Source of the DNA: an uncultured bacterium
GTDB taxonomy: Bacteria; Gemmatimonadota; Gemmatimonadetes; Longimicrobiales; RSA9
Direction of reading: 5' to 3'
NCBI GenBank assembly: GCA_937995995.1
Contig: CALKIP010000035.1
Location: forward strand, 1 to 9,050
DNA: 9,050 bases
Part shown: piece by piece, positions 1 through 6,657 of the stretch
Layout: the number at the start of each line of letters is the position of its first letter
Position numbering within the stretch: the first letter of the stretch is position 1
Translations under genes and position numbers: made by a program
The notes under the pieces: generated by a model
Told to the model about the DNA's origin: nothing
The model's input: only the letters and a program-made list of their open reading frames with translations
Databases searched by the model: none

Positions 1-154
1 GCCTGTCCCTATCGCAACACGCGCTCCCTGCACCCGCCCGGCTGCTGGACGTCGTCACACTGCCTGATCGCCGAGCAGAGCTGCATCACCAGGGTGTCGA
101 CGGAGAGCGTCCTCGCGGCCGCACGCGCGGCACTGGTCACGACGGGCTCGCGGA
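1..154. other. left-edge stretch without a supported gene
   Basis: This stretch lies downstream of the HD-GYP gene. Reading frames cross it on both strands, but none gives a recognisable protein and none has a start with a ribosome binding site. A GCGGCCGC palindrome is present and there is no T-tract hairpin, so I see no terminator for the HD-GYP gene. The end of a gene lying mostly off the left edge cannot be excluded. Confidence 0.5.
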
Positions 155-1225
155 TCAGGCGTGGACCACCTGAAAGGGGGCCGGACCGAGATCCGGCTGC
201 TGCATGATGTGTAAGAACGCATCCACGATATCCGGATCGAATTGTCGGCCTCGCTCCCGTTCGACTTCGGCCATTGCCTCTGCGATCGACCACGCGGGCT
301 TGTAGGGTCTCTGGTGCGTCAAGGCGTCGAAGGTGTCGGCCACCGCCACGATCCTGCCCGGGAGCGGGATCGCATCGCCCGCAAGGCCCGCGTACCCCAG
401 GCCATCCCACCGCTCGTGGTGCGTGAGCGCGACCTCACGGGCCAGTTGCAGCAAGGGCGACCGGCTGCCCGACAGGATTCGCGCACCGATGCGGGTGTGC
501 GTCTTCATGATCTCGAACTCCGCCGGTGACAGCTTGCCCGGCTTGAGGAGGATGTGGTCCGGGATGCCGATCTTGCCGATGTCGTGCAGCGTGGCCGCCC
601 GTGCGATCAGAGCCGACTCGGCGCTCGACAGGCCCAGCCGAAGGGCGATCCGACCGGAGAGATCGCCGACGCGCTGCGTGTGCTCCCCGGTTGCGTCGTC
701 GCGGTACTCGGCGGCCCGACCCAGACACTCCAGAATCTCGGTCCGTGCCTCCTCCAGCTCCCGCGTGCGGGTGCGCACCCCTTCTTCCAGCTCCGCGTTC
801 TGTCCCTTGAGCCGCAGGTGGAGATAGCGCGTCTCCAGCAGGTTGCGAATCCTGAGGAGGATCTCGGCGGGATCGAACGGCTTGGTCAGGAAGTCTCTGG
901 CCCCACTGGCGAGGACTCGTCGGCGAGTTTGTGGCGAGAGGTCCGCGGTCACGACGAGGATCGGCAGGTACGTGCCCGCGGACAGCCGCCCCCGAATGTG
1001 CTCCATCACGGCAAAGCCGTCCAGCGGCGACATGTTCAGGTCCAGGAGCACCAGATCGGGAGCGAAATCGTCGAAGAGCTCCACGGCCTCGCACGGATCG
1101 GTCGTACTCCGTACCGCGCGGTATCCCCCCTTCTCGAGGACACGCTCCAGGAGACGGACGTTCGCCGGCTCATCGTCCACGATGAGGATGCGGTGTCCGA
1201 CCAATGTGGCATTCAATGGAGTCAT
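155..1225 (-). CDS. two-component response regulator, REC + HD-GYP cyclic di-GMP phosphodiesterase
   Basis: This 356-residue cytoplasmic response regulator is expected to hydrolyse cyclic di-GMP when its receiver domain is phosphorylated. The REC domain (about 12-130) has the acidic pair D17-D18, phospho-acceptor D62 in LLDLN, T93 and K115 in LTKP. A charged helical linker (about 130-165) leads into the HD-GYP domain (about 170-345). That domain has the HD pair H214-D215 in TLHDIGKIGIPD, HHERWDG from H269, DTFDALTHQRPYKP, and QFDP at 328-331. The GYP motif itself reads GYA and the loop is one residue shorter than usual, but metal ligands look intact. I chose the ATG at 1225 because homology starts about ten residues later; an in-frame GTG at 1240 is possible. 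Neither has a strong Shine-Dalgarno site. No partner histidine kinase is in the window, and a terminator separates the gene from etfA. Confidence 0.93.
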   Translation of the reverse strand: MTPLNATLVGHRILIVDDEPANVRLLERVLEKGGYRAVRSTTDPCEAVELFDDFAPDLVLLDLNMSPLDGFAVMEHIRGRLSAGTYLPILVVTADLSPQTRRRVLASGARDFLTKPFDPAEILLRIRNLLETRYLHLRLKGQNAELEEGVRTRTRELEEARTEILECLGRAAEYRDDATGEHTQRVGDLSGRIALRLGLSSAESALIARAATLHDIGKIGIPDHILLKPGKLSPAEFEIMKTHTRIGARILSGSRSPLLQLAREVALTHHERWDGLGYAGLAGDAIPLPGRIVAVADTFDALTHQRPYKPAWSIAEAMAEVERERGRQFDPDIVDAFLHIMQQPDLGPAPFQVVHA

Positions 1226-1504
1226 GGCGCGGAGTCTCACGTCGGCAGCCCGCCCGCCGCCGCATTGCGCGTGCAGTCCGTACGAGTGCGTGAACCATCC
1301 CAGCCCCCGCACGCGCCGCACTTGGCTGGTGGATGGACGCGCTGGCGACGGCGCCACGAGCCACACCGTGCGGCACCGCCGGAACCCGGGGGAAGGTTTC
1401 CACTTCTACAGTTTCGCCCGCACCGAGTCCCGGCTTGAGTTCGGGGTGCGAATCCGCACCGGGCTCGGCCGCGCTCCAGAGTCGCTCGGCCTGCGGAACG
1501 CACG
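1226..1504. other. intergenic region upstream of the HD-GYP gene
   Basis: Together with the terminator that follows, this makes a gap of 340 bases between etfA and the HD-GYP gene, the longest in the window. It should hold the HD-GYP promoter, but I find no convincing -35/-10 pair or sigma-54 site. The only structure seen is a small hairpin at 1445-1460 (GGTGCG, loop AATC, CGCACC). Frames extending the HD-GYP protein upstream through this stretch have no homology-like content. Confidence 0.5.
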
Positions 1505-1541
1505 AAAAAGCGGCGGACCGGGTCACCCGGTCCGCCGCTTT
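1505..1541 (-). terminator. intrinsic terminator of the etfBA operon
   Basis: A perfect 17-bp inverted repeat (arms 1507-1523 and 1525-1541 around C1524; realistic loop GGTCACC or shorter) is followed on the minus strand by five T (1505-1509, three of them in the stem). It begins 24 bases past the etfA stop codon. The stem is almost entirely G-C. On the plus strand only three T follow, so I read it as acting mainly on minus-strand transcription. Confidence 0.88.
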
Positions 1542-1565
1542 CAGTGCTTCGATCGACTGCGCCGA

Positions 1566-2549
1566 TCACGCCTCGCGCAGCTTGCGAATCTCCTCGGCCA
1601 GGCGAGGCACGATCTCGAAAGCATCGCCGACCACACCGTAGTCGGCCACCTTGAAGATCGGCGCGTCCGGATCCTTGTTGATCGCGACGATCGTCTTGGC
1701 AGTGCGCATCCCCGCCAAGTGCTGGATCGCGCCGCTGATTCCGACCGCGATGTAGAGCTGCGGCGCGACCGTCTTCCCGGTCTGGCCGACCTGCTCCCCA
1801 TGCGGACGCCAGCCGGCGTCGACCACGGCTCGCGACGCGCCGAGCGCGCAGCCGGGACCGATCGCCTCGGCGAGCTGCTCGAGCATGTGCCAGTTCTCGG
1901 GACCGCGCAGCCCGCGCCCGCCACTCACGACGACCGAGGCCTCCGCCACATCGACCTGCTCACCCGACGACGCGACGACCTCGCGGACCTTGACGCGCAC
2001 ATCCTCGCCGGCCGACACGTCCAGGCGCTCGACGGCGCCGGCTCGCTCGTTCTCCACGCAGGGGAACACGTTCGGCCGCACCGAGACCACCCGCGGCTCG
2101 CCCTCGAGCGTGAGGCGCGCGAAGGCCTTGCCCGCATAGACCGGACGCGTGACCACCAGCTCGCCATCGTCCACGGAGAGCTCCGTGGCATCCGTCGCGA
2201 GCGGCACGTCCAGCCGCGCCGCTACCCGCGGTGCCACATCCTTGCCCTGTGCACTCGCCGAGAAGAGCACCGTGTGGTAGCTGTTGCTCCCGGCCAGTTC
2301 CGCGATGACCTTCGTTGCGCCCTCCGGGTTCGAGGTCCCGAACGCTTCGGCCTCGCCGACCCAGATCTTGTCCGCGCCGAAGCGCCCGAGCTCGGCCGCT
2401 GCATCGCCGATGCCGCTCGGGCCGAGAACGAGTACGTGTACCTCGCCGGAGAGCGCGTCCGCCACCGTACGCGCGGCGCTCACGACCTCCTGCGAAACCT
2501 TCCGCAGCGCGCCGTCGCGCTGCTCCGCAATTGCCAGTACGTTCGCCAT
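1566..2549 (-). CDS. etfA: electron transfer flavoprotein subunit alpha
   Basis: This is the FAD-carrying subunit of the ETF heterodimer, which accepts electrons from acyl-CoA and other flavin dehydrogenases and passes them to a membrane quinone reductase. It has 327 residues, normal for the family. The N-terminal half (about 1-190) is the Rossmann-like ETF domain. The C-terminal FAD domain carries SGGRGL (209-214), SRAVVDAGW (239-247), GQTGKTV (255-261), GISGAIQH (270-277), INKDPDAPIF (290-299) and ADYGVVGD (302-309), the family signature. The ATG at 2549 follows a purine-rich GGGGGGAG site and lies 9 bases after the etfB stop, so the two are cotranscribed. The strong terminator follows directly. 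No ETF-quinone oxidoreductase or acyl-CoA dehydrogenase is in the window, so the electron donor and acceptor are unknown. Confidence 0.97.
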   Translation of the reverse strand: MANVLAIAEQRDGALRKVSQEVVSAARTVADALSGEVHVLVLGPSGIGDAAAELGRFGADKIWVGEAEAFGTSNPEGATKVIAELAGSNSYHTVLFSASAQGKDVAPRVAARLDVPLATDATELSVDDGELVVTRPVYAGKAFARLTLEGEPRVVSVRPNVFPCVENERAGAVERLDVSAGEDVRVKVREVVASSGEQVDVAEASVVVSGGRGLRGPENWHMLEQLAEAIGPGCALGASRAVVDAGWRPHGEQVGQTGKTVAPQLYIAVGISGAIQHLAGMRTAKTIVAINKDPDAPIFKVADYGVVGDAFEIVPRLAEEIRKLREA

Positions 2550-2558
2550 CGCTCCCCC

Positions 2559-3308
2559 CTACAGCGCCTTGGCTTCTTCTCTGAGGAGCCGGACCAGGTC
2601 GGCGACCGCGTCCACGCCCTCGCCCACGATCCGGCCCTCGGGCCGCTCCGGCGGGTAGCTCAGCTCCTGGACCTTCACCCGGCTCTCGCCGAGCTGTGCA
2701 TCCTTCTCCTCCAGCGGCTTGCGCTTCGCCGCCATGATCCCCTTGAGCGACGCGTAGCGGGGCTCGTACTTCCCCTTCGTGATCGTCAGAACCGCCGGGA
2801 GCGGGGCCTCGACCACCTCCGTGCCGCCCTCGACCTCGCGGCGGCAGACGACGCGGCCGTCCTCCACCGTGAACTCGCCGACGACCGTGACGCATGGAAG
2901 CCCCAGCATCTCGGCCACCATCGGGCCTACCTGCTGCTGATCGTCATCCACGGCCTTCACGCCGAAGAGGATCATGTCCGCTTCGCGCTCCTTCAGCTCG
3001 GCCGCCAGGGCACGCGCGGTCGCGAGGCCGTCCTGCGTCGGCTCACCCTTCAGCAGGACCGCGTTGTCGGCACCCATCGCCAGCGCGGAGCGAAGCTGCT
3101 CGCCCGCCGCCGCCGGGCCGACCGTCATCACCGTAACCTCGCCGGAGCCTGCACCTTCCTTGTGCTGCAAAGCGGCCTCGACCGCGAACTCGTCGTACGG
3201 GTTGACCACGTACTTCACACCCGACGGATCGATCGATGTACGGTCGTCCGCGATCTTGATGCGGGTTTCGGTGTCCGGCACCCGCTTGATGCAAACGATG
3301 CTCTTCAC
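2559..3308 (-). CDS. etfB: electron transfer flavoprotein subunit beta
   Basis: This is the beta subunit of ETF, 249 residues. It binds a structural AMP in classical ETFs, or a second FAD in bifurcating ones, and docks partner dehydrogenases. The start IVCIKRVPDTE is typical. Further motifs are VNPYDEFAVEAAL (from 35), MGADNAVLL (78-86), DDDQQQVGPM (121-130), and the beta-subunit signature region around 155-177 ending PAVLTITK. The recognition loop is YEPRYASLKGIMAAKRK (181-197). L188 appears to match the anchor leucine known from human ETF, and basic residues follow it. I chose the GTG at 3308 over the GTG eight codons upstream because AGGAG sits 8 bases before it and homologues begin here. 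It is the first gene of an etfBA operon. Classical versus bifurcating type is not settled; the QQQ loop favours the classical type only weakly. Confidence 0.97.
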   Translation of the reverse strand: MKSIVCIKRVPDTETRIKIADDRTSIDPSGVKYVVNPYDEFAVEAALQHKEGAGSGEVTVMTVGPAAAGEQLRSALAMGADNAVLLKGEPTQDGLATARALAAELKEREADMILFGVKAVDDDQQQVGPMVAEMLGLPCVTVVGEFTVEDGRVVCRREVEGGTEVVEAPLPAVLTITKGKYEPRYASLKGIMAAKRKPLEEKDAQLGESRVKVQELSYPPERPEGRIVGEGVDAVADLVRLLREEAKAL

Positions 3309-3316
3309 CCCTCGTG

Positions 3317-3321
3317 CTCCT
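3317..3321 (-). promoter_or_regulatory. ribosome binding site deciding the etfB start
   Basis: AGGAG lies 8 bases before the GTG at 3308. If translation began at the upstream GTG (3332), this site would be inside the coding sequence. It therefore supports the shorter protein. The site partly overlaps the 3' arm of the leader dyad. Confidence 0.75.
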
Positions 3322-3340
3322 GGTTCAGACACTGAACAGG
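3319..3340. repeat. inverted repeat in the etfB leader, possible operator or hairpin
   Basis: GTTCAG and CTGAAC (3323-3328 and 3332-3337) form a perfect 6-bp dyad around three bases. Outer CCT/AGG arms extend it to nine pairs with one bulged base (3322). It lies just downstream of the predicted transcription start and touches the AGGAG ribosome binding site. It could be a repressor operator at the promoter or an mRNA hairpin near the 5' end. Confidence 0.5.
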
Positions 3341-3352
3341 TTATCGCGCGGA

Positions 3353-3381
3353 AATGTACCGGTGCCGCCGGTCGCTGTCCA
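3353..3381 (-). promoter_or_regulatory. predicted sigma-70-type promoter of etfBA
   Basis: On the minus strand, TGGACA (3376-3381, five of six matches to the -35 consensus) is separated by exactly 17 bases from TACATT (3353-3358, four of six matches to the -10 consensus). The expected start near 3346 gives a leader of about 38 bases to the etfB GTG. The site falls in the short gap after the barrel-protein gene, where a new transcript is expected. Confidence 0.55.
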
Positions 3382-3396
3382 GTTTGTCATCACGCC

Positions 3397-4224
3397 CTAG
3401 AACGCCGCTCCCACGGCCACTTCCACGCCACGTGTCGGACTGAACTCCGTGAGCCCCGTGACCGCGACGATGCGCACCCATTGGTCCCGGCCGATTCGTA
3501 ATCCGAAGCGTGCCTCCTGGAGATTCTCGTTGCCCCGGACCGGTGGGCCACTGAGTCCGTCGGCCTGTCCGGCCACCGCGACGCTCGGAACCAACGCTCC
3601 CAGATCATACTCCAATGCAGCCGAATAGAGCCAGACATCGACCTGGTCGAAATACGACGTGTACGCGCCGTGTATTCCGAGTCCGCTCTCGAGTGTCGCC
3701 GTGAGCGCGCCTCGAGTGAACTGCCCGCCGACCAGGGCGAAGAAGTCGGTGCGGTCGCGCTCCAATCCGATCCGGTCATCCGTGGTCGGCAGCCGCGTGC
3801 CGAAGCGCAGCACCGCACGAAGGTGCTCGGTCCGGACGAGGGCGATGATCGTCTCCAGACGGAAATCGCCCACGTCGCCGAGACGTTCCGCATGCCCCCC
3901 AACTACGCCATCGACCGGCTCCGCAAAAGGTCGCGGTCCGTCCAGACGACGCCAGACCGTGCCCGATGCCTGGAACGCCACCCGGTCCATCCGCCAGAGC
4001 ACGCGCAGTCGGCCCAGCTCGATCAGACGCCCCTCGACGCCCGCGAGCGACGCCCGTTGTCCGTCGTACGCCGCCACGCCAACCTCCACCACGACGTGCC
4101 GACCACACGCGTACACGCACAGGTCGAGCGGCTCGAGCGGACGGATCTGTGCGGGGAGATCAGAAGGTGTGACGCTCAGGAGGGCGACGATGCACAGGAC
4201 CAGGGCGGAATGCCCGGGCGACAC
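3397..4224 (-). CDS. predicted outer-membrane beta-barrel protein, function unknown
   Basis: This 275-residue exported protein is not one I can name. A hydrophobic segment (about 7-18) and a cleavage-like LPAQ (23-26) suggest a Sec signal peptide, though its N-region has no lysine or arginine. The rest alternates polar and hydrophobic residues in short strand-like blocks: 44-52, 67-79, 120-142, 160-180, 195-206, 211-219, 236-244, 248-257. It ends VEVAVGAAF, with a terminal phenylalanine typical of barrels inserted by the BAM machinery. The stretch RFGTRLPTTDD (140-150), then TDFFALVGGQ, resembles uncharacterised transporter-like barrels. Two cysteines (36, 40) lie in the early mature part. 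The GTG at 4224 is the only reasonable start between the upstream stop and the signal peptide. It has no clear ribosome binding site and lies 27 bases after the glycosyltransferase stop, so translation may be coupled. Confidence 0.72.
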   Translation of the reverse strand: MSPGHSALVLCIVALLSVTPSDLPAQIRPLEPLDLCVYACGRHVVVEVGVAAYDGQRASLAGVEGRLIELGRLRVLWRMDRVAFQASGTVWRRLDGPRPFAEPVDGVVGGHAERLGDVGDFRLETIIALVRTEHLRAVLRFGTRLPTTDDRIGLERDRTDFFALVGGQFTRGALTATLESGLGIHGAYTSYFDQVDVWLYSAALEYDLGALVPSVAVAGQADGLSGPPVRGNENLQEARFGLRIGRDQWVRIVAVTGLTEFSPTRGVEVAVGAAF

Positions 4225-4251
4225 GGCGATGCTGGCCCCGGATCGAGGTGG

Positions 4252-5346
4252 CTAACCGGCGGCGGGCGTACGACCACGCGCCCGCTCTACTTCCGCCTCG
4301 AACTGCGCCGCCCGGGCATCGTTCGAGTGCCTAGACAGCACGCGCTCCCGCGCGGCCGCGCCGATTTCACGCACCTCACGATCCGTGAGCTCGAGTGCGT
4401 CGATGACATCTTCCGTGCTCGAGGCGATGAGGACCTCGCTGCCGGGCTCCAGGAAACGGTCGAGCCCCTCCCACGCATCGCTCACGATCGCGGCACCACA
4501 CGCCGCGGCCTCGAAGATGCGAACCGAAGGGGACCAGCCCCAGCGTCGCATCTCCGCGCGCGTCAGGTTCAATGTCAGGCGATTCGAGCCGTAGAAGGCC
4601 GCGTGATCCGCTGGAGGAAGGTGGTCGAAGAGCCGCACGTTCGACGGCCACTCGAGATCCAAGGGATACTGCGGACCCGCCACGATGAACTCCAGATCCG
4701 GACGCCGACGCGCCGGCTCGCAAAGAAACCGCTCCACGCCCGGCTGACGATCCGTCGCGTAGGTGCCCATGTAGCCGAGCGCGCACGTGTACTCAGCGCG
4801 CCGCTCCGCTGGCCGGTGCTGATCCGGGTCCACCGCGCAGTAAAGTGCGACCGCCCGCGGCGAGCCGTAGCGCCGCTCCAGTTCGGCGAGCACCGGGCCG
4901 CCCGTGAATGAAAAGTAAACGTCGAAGTAAGGTACCTGGTCCGCACGCAGGTACTCCGCCGAGCCCTCCTCCTCATACGCCCGAACCGTGACCGGCGTGT
5001 CGATGTCGTAGTACAGCCGGACGCCATCGAATTCCTGCGCAAGGAACTCCGCCGCCTCGACCCCTGGGCGGAAATACGAACCGAGCAGCACCGCGTCCGC
5101 ATCCACGAGCTCTCGGCGAAGCTCGTCGCGTGCCGAACCCCACTCCCGGAACAGGCGGATATCCGCGTAGTCACACGCCTCGGGCGCTAAATCGCGGTGC
5201 GCTCCCGAGTACCACGGCGCGTCCCATTCGTAGAAAAGGACCCTGTGCCCTCGACGCGACAGCGCGCGGCACAGCCCGCGATACGTCGTCGCGTGTCCGT
5301 TGCCCCAGGAACTGGTGAGGGAGAGCCCGAGGAAGACCAGCTTCAT
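4252..5346 (-). CDS. CgeB-like GT-B glycosyltransferase (first copy)
   Basis: This 364-residue cytoplasmic glycosyltransferase is of the CgeB/spore-maturation type (N-terminal DUF3880-like half, C-terminal glycosyl-transferase-1-like half). It probably adds a sugar to a surface polysaccharide or glycoconjugate; donor and acceptor cannot be read. The N-terminal part has WGNGHATTYRG (14-24) after the first strand and YYDIDTP (112-118). The C-terminal part has GYMGTY (191-196) and the donor-site block SPSVRIFEAAACGA (272-285), then SDAWEGLDRFLEPGSEVL (289-306). Its ATG at 5346 follows GGAG by 10 bases. It lies 147 bases after uppS and 27 before the barrel gene. It resembles the second copy at 7333-8406 over its full length. 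The UppS-made lipid carrier upstream fits a role in envelope glycans, but this is inference. Confidence 0.88.
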   Translation of the reverse strand: MKLVFLGLSLTSSWGNGHATTYRGLCRALSRRGHRVLFYEWDAPWYSGAHRDLAPEACDYADIRLFREWGSARDELRRELVDADAVLLGSYFRPGVEAAEFLAQEFDGVRLYYDIDTPVTVRAYEEEGSAEYLRADQVPYFDVYFSFTGGPVLAELERRYGSPRAVALYCAVDPDQHRPAERRAEYTCALGYMGTYATDRQPGVERFLCEPARRRPDLEFIVAGPQYPLDLEWPSNVRLFDHLPPADHAAFYGSNRLTLNLTRAEMRRWGWSPSVRIFEAAACGAAIVSDAWEGLDRFLEPGSEVLIASSTEDVIDALELTDREVREIGAAARERVLSRHSNDARAAQFEAEVERARGRTPAAG

Positions 5347-5431
5347 GGCGGCGCCACTCCAGGTTTCGGTTCATCGACCTGCCGACCCGGAGCACACCGC
5401 GTGCCAGACCCCGCCTCAGTTGCCCATACCT

Positions 5432-5443
5432 ACGCGTACGCGT
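5432..5443. repeat. 12-bp perfect palindrome between uppS and the glycosyltransferase gene
   Basis: ACGCGTACGCGT is its own reverse complement and consists of two tandem ACGCGT units. It sits in the 147-base gap, about 90 bases before the glycosyltransferase start. No convincing -35/-10 pair accompanies it, and I cannot say if it is an operator or chance in GC-rich DNA. Confidence 0.45.
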
Positions 5444-5493
5444 GCCCGTGTTCCGGTCGCGTCACGCACCGGGCAAACGCCGATCCAGCCGCC

Positions 5494-6237
5494 TCAACTC
5501 GCCGCGGCCTCCGGCAATCCACCGAATCGACGCTCGCGACGGTGGAACTCCCGCACCGCCGCCTCCAGCTCCGCCGGCGTGAACTCGGGCCACATGAGCT
5601 GCGTGAAGTACAGCTCGGCGTACGCGGATTCCCACAGCAGGAAGTCGCTCAGCCGCTGCTCGCCGCCGGTACGGATCAACAGGTCCACCTCCGATGTCTC
5701 CCCGCCGCCGTGCACTGCGTTGCTCAGGAGCGCCGAAAACGCTTCCCGCGTGAGCTCCCCTGCCCCGCCCGACACGGTGGCCGCAGCGGCTGCGGCCACG
5801 ATCGCATCCCGGGCCGAGTAGTCCAGTGCGATCCGCAGACACAGCGTACGCCCACCCGCGGTCTGCGCCTCGGCCGCCTCCACGGCCGACCGAACGCGGG
5901 AAGGCAGTCGGTCACGCCGGCCGATCACACGCAGGCGCACGCCCTGTTCGATGCAGTTCTTCACCTCGCCGCGCAGATACGCCTCGAAAAGTCGCATCAG
6001 CGCCGCCACTTCGCGGGCCGGGCGCCGCCAGTTGTCCGCGGAGAAGGCGTAGAGCGTCAGCGTGTCGATCCCCAGCGACGGCGCCGCCTCCACGATCGAC
6101 CTCGCCGCCTTGGCGCCCACCCGGTGCCCCCACACCCGCGAGCGCCCCCGGGCACTCGCCCAGCGGCCGTTGCCATCCATGATGATCGCCACGTGCAGCC
6201 CCTCGCCGGGCGTGCCACGCAAAGCACTTTGCCCCAT
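5494..6237 (-). CDS. uppS: isoprenyl transferase (undecaprenyl diphosphate synthase family)
   Basis: This cis-prenyltransferase condenses isopentenyl diphosphate units onto farnesyl diphosphate, making the lipid carrier for peptidoglycan, O-antigen and other envelope glycans. It has 247 residues, normal for the family. The catalytic start IIMDGNGRW has D21 matching Asp26 of E. coli UppS. WGHRVG contains H38. YAFSADNWRRP (63-73) is the second signature. LLIRTGGEQRLSDFLLW (186-202) and YAELYFTQLMWPEF (206-219) hold the diphosphate-binding R189, R195 and S197. Where E. coli reads SNF and WQ, this protein has SDF and WE. The ATG at 6237 follows GAGG by 8 bases. It lies 30 bases after the winged-helix gene and next to a glycosyltransferase gene, without the common neighbours cdsA and dxr. 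Product chain length cannot be read directly. Confidence 0.96.
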   Translation of the reverse strand: MGQSALRGTPGEGLHVAIIMDGNGRWASARGRSRVWGHRVGAKAARSIVEAAPSLGIDTLTLYAFSADNWRRPAREVAALMRLFEAYLRGEVKNCIEQGVRLRVIGRRDRLPSRVRSAVEAAEAQTAGGRTLCLRIALDYSARDAIVAAAAAATVSGGAGELTREAFSALLSNAVHGGGETSEVDLLIRTGGEQRLSDFLLWESAYAELYFTQLMWPEFTPAELEAAVREFHRRERRFGGLPEAAAS

Positions 6238-6250
6238 AAAGCCTACCTCG

Positions 6251-6281
6251 AAAAAAATGCCGCGCGTTCAGCCTTCGCGCG
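6251..6281 (-). terminator. candidate intrinsic terminator between the regulator gene and uppS
   Basis: On the minus strand, CGCGCG (6276-6281), a 9-base loop and CGCGCG (6261-6266) form a short all-GC stem, followed after three bases by seven T (6251-6257). An alternative 7-bp pairing uses 6283-6289 with 6260-6266. The stop codon of the winged-helix gene (6268-6270) lies in the loop, and the uppS ribosome binding site comes right after the T-tract. The stem is short, so this may only attenuate transcription. Confidence 0.4.
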
Positions 6282-6657
6282 TCGCGCGGATCAGCGCTTC
6301 CATGTGGTCCAGATAGCGTTCCAGTGCGTTCCGGCCCGCCGCGGTCAATCGGTAGTCCGTCCTCGGGTAGCGTCCCTCGAACGACTTCGTGCACGCCACG
6401 TACCCCGCATCTTCCAGCTTTCGGGCATGCACGCTGAGATTGCCGTCCGTCGTCTCCAGCATGCGTTTCAGGTCGTTGAAACTGAGCGACTCATTCACGG
6501 CAAGGGCGCTGACGATGCCAAGACGGAGTCGTTCGTGGATCAACCGGTCCAGCTCGAGCGGGCTGAGTTCGGGCGCCCCGCCCAGGTCCGTACCGATGTC
6601 TTTGGAAGCGCTCCGTTCCGGTCCCGGCCGCCGGGACAGTGCCCCGGAGCTAGCCAC
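6268..6657 (-). CDS. winged-helix transcriptional regulator (HTH_34-like)
   Basis: This 129-residue DNA-binding protein resembles the small winged-helix family seen in PF13601-type regulators. After a poorly conserved first 30 residues come LDRLIHERLRLGIVSAL (36-52), a recognition region FNDLKRMLETTDGNLSVHARKLEDAGYV read from 60 to 87, a wing KSFEGRYPRTDYRLT (91-105), and a final helix ending HMEALI (118-123). No ligand-binding or receiver domain is attached. The GTG at 6657 is chosen because GGAGG lies 4 bases before it and it overlaps the membrane-protein stop by 8 bases, a sign of translational coupling. Such regulators often control the operon they belong to, so it may regulate its membrane-protein partner; the target is inferred, not shown. 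An upstream extension of the frame is just the shadow of the membrane-protein gene. Confidence 0.88.
   Translation of the reverse strand: MASSGALSRRPGPERSASKDIGTDLGGAPELSPLELDRLIHERLRLGIVSALAVNESLSFNDLKRMLETTDGNLSVHARKLEDAGYVACTKSFEGRYPRTDYRLTAAGRNALERYLDHMEALIRATREG

Noticed and set aside
1226..1366. A 47-residue upstream extension of the HD-GYP protein
   Set aside because: The sequence before the ATG at 1225 is not domain-like, and the receiver domain begins normally about ten residues after that ATG.
1436..1465. A tRNA T-arm-like string (GCGAATCCGCACC) near the HD-GYP upstream region
   Set aside because: The loop does not fit the GTTCRANYC consensus, and no acceptor, D or anticodon arm can be folded around it on either strand. 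It is only a small hairpin.
843..3335. A plus-strand open frame of 830 codons lying across the start of the HD-GYP gene, etfA and etfB
   Set aside because: It is antisense to three well-recognised genes, its translation is arginine-rich and low in recognisable motifs, and it has no plausible start region. Long antisense frames are expected in very GC-rich coding DNA.
3358..3372. A short ACCGG/CCGGT hairpin as terminator for the barrel gene
   Set aside because: The stem is only five pairs with no T-tract worth the name, and it lies in the spacer of the etfB promoter candidate.
3670..4911. A plus-strand open frame of 413 codons opposite the barrel protein and first glycosyltransferase
   Set aside because: It crosses two minus-strand genes with good starts and motifs. 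No domain is visible in its translation.
5347..5493. An ECF-like promoter (GGAACA and GGTATG on the minus strand) before the first glycosyltransferase
   Set aside because: Both boxes are loose matches in GC-rich sequence and neither spacing nor consensus is good enough to call.
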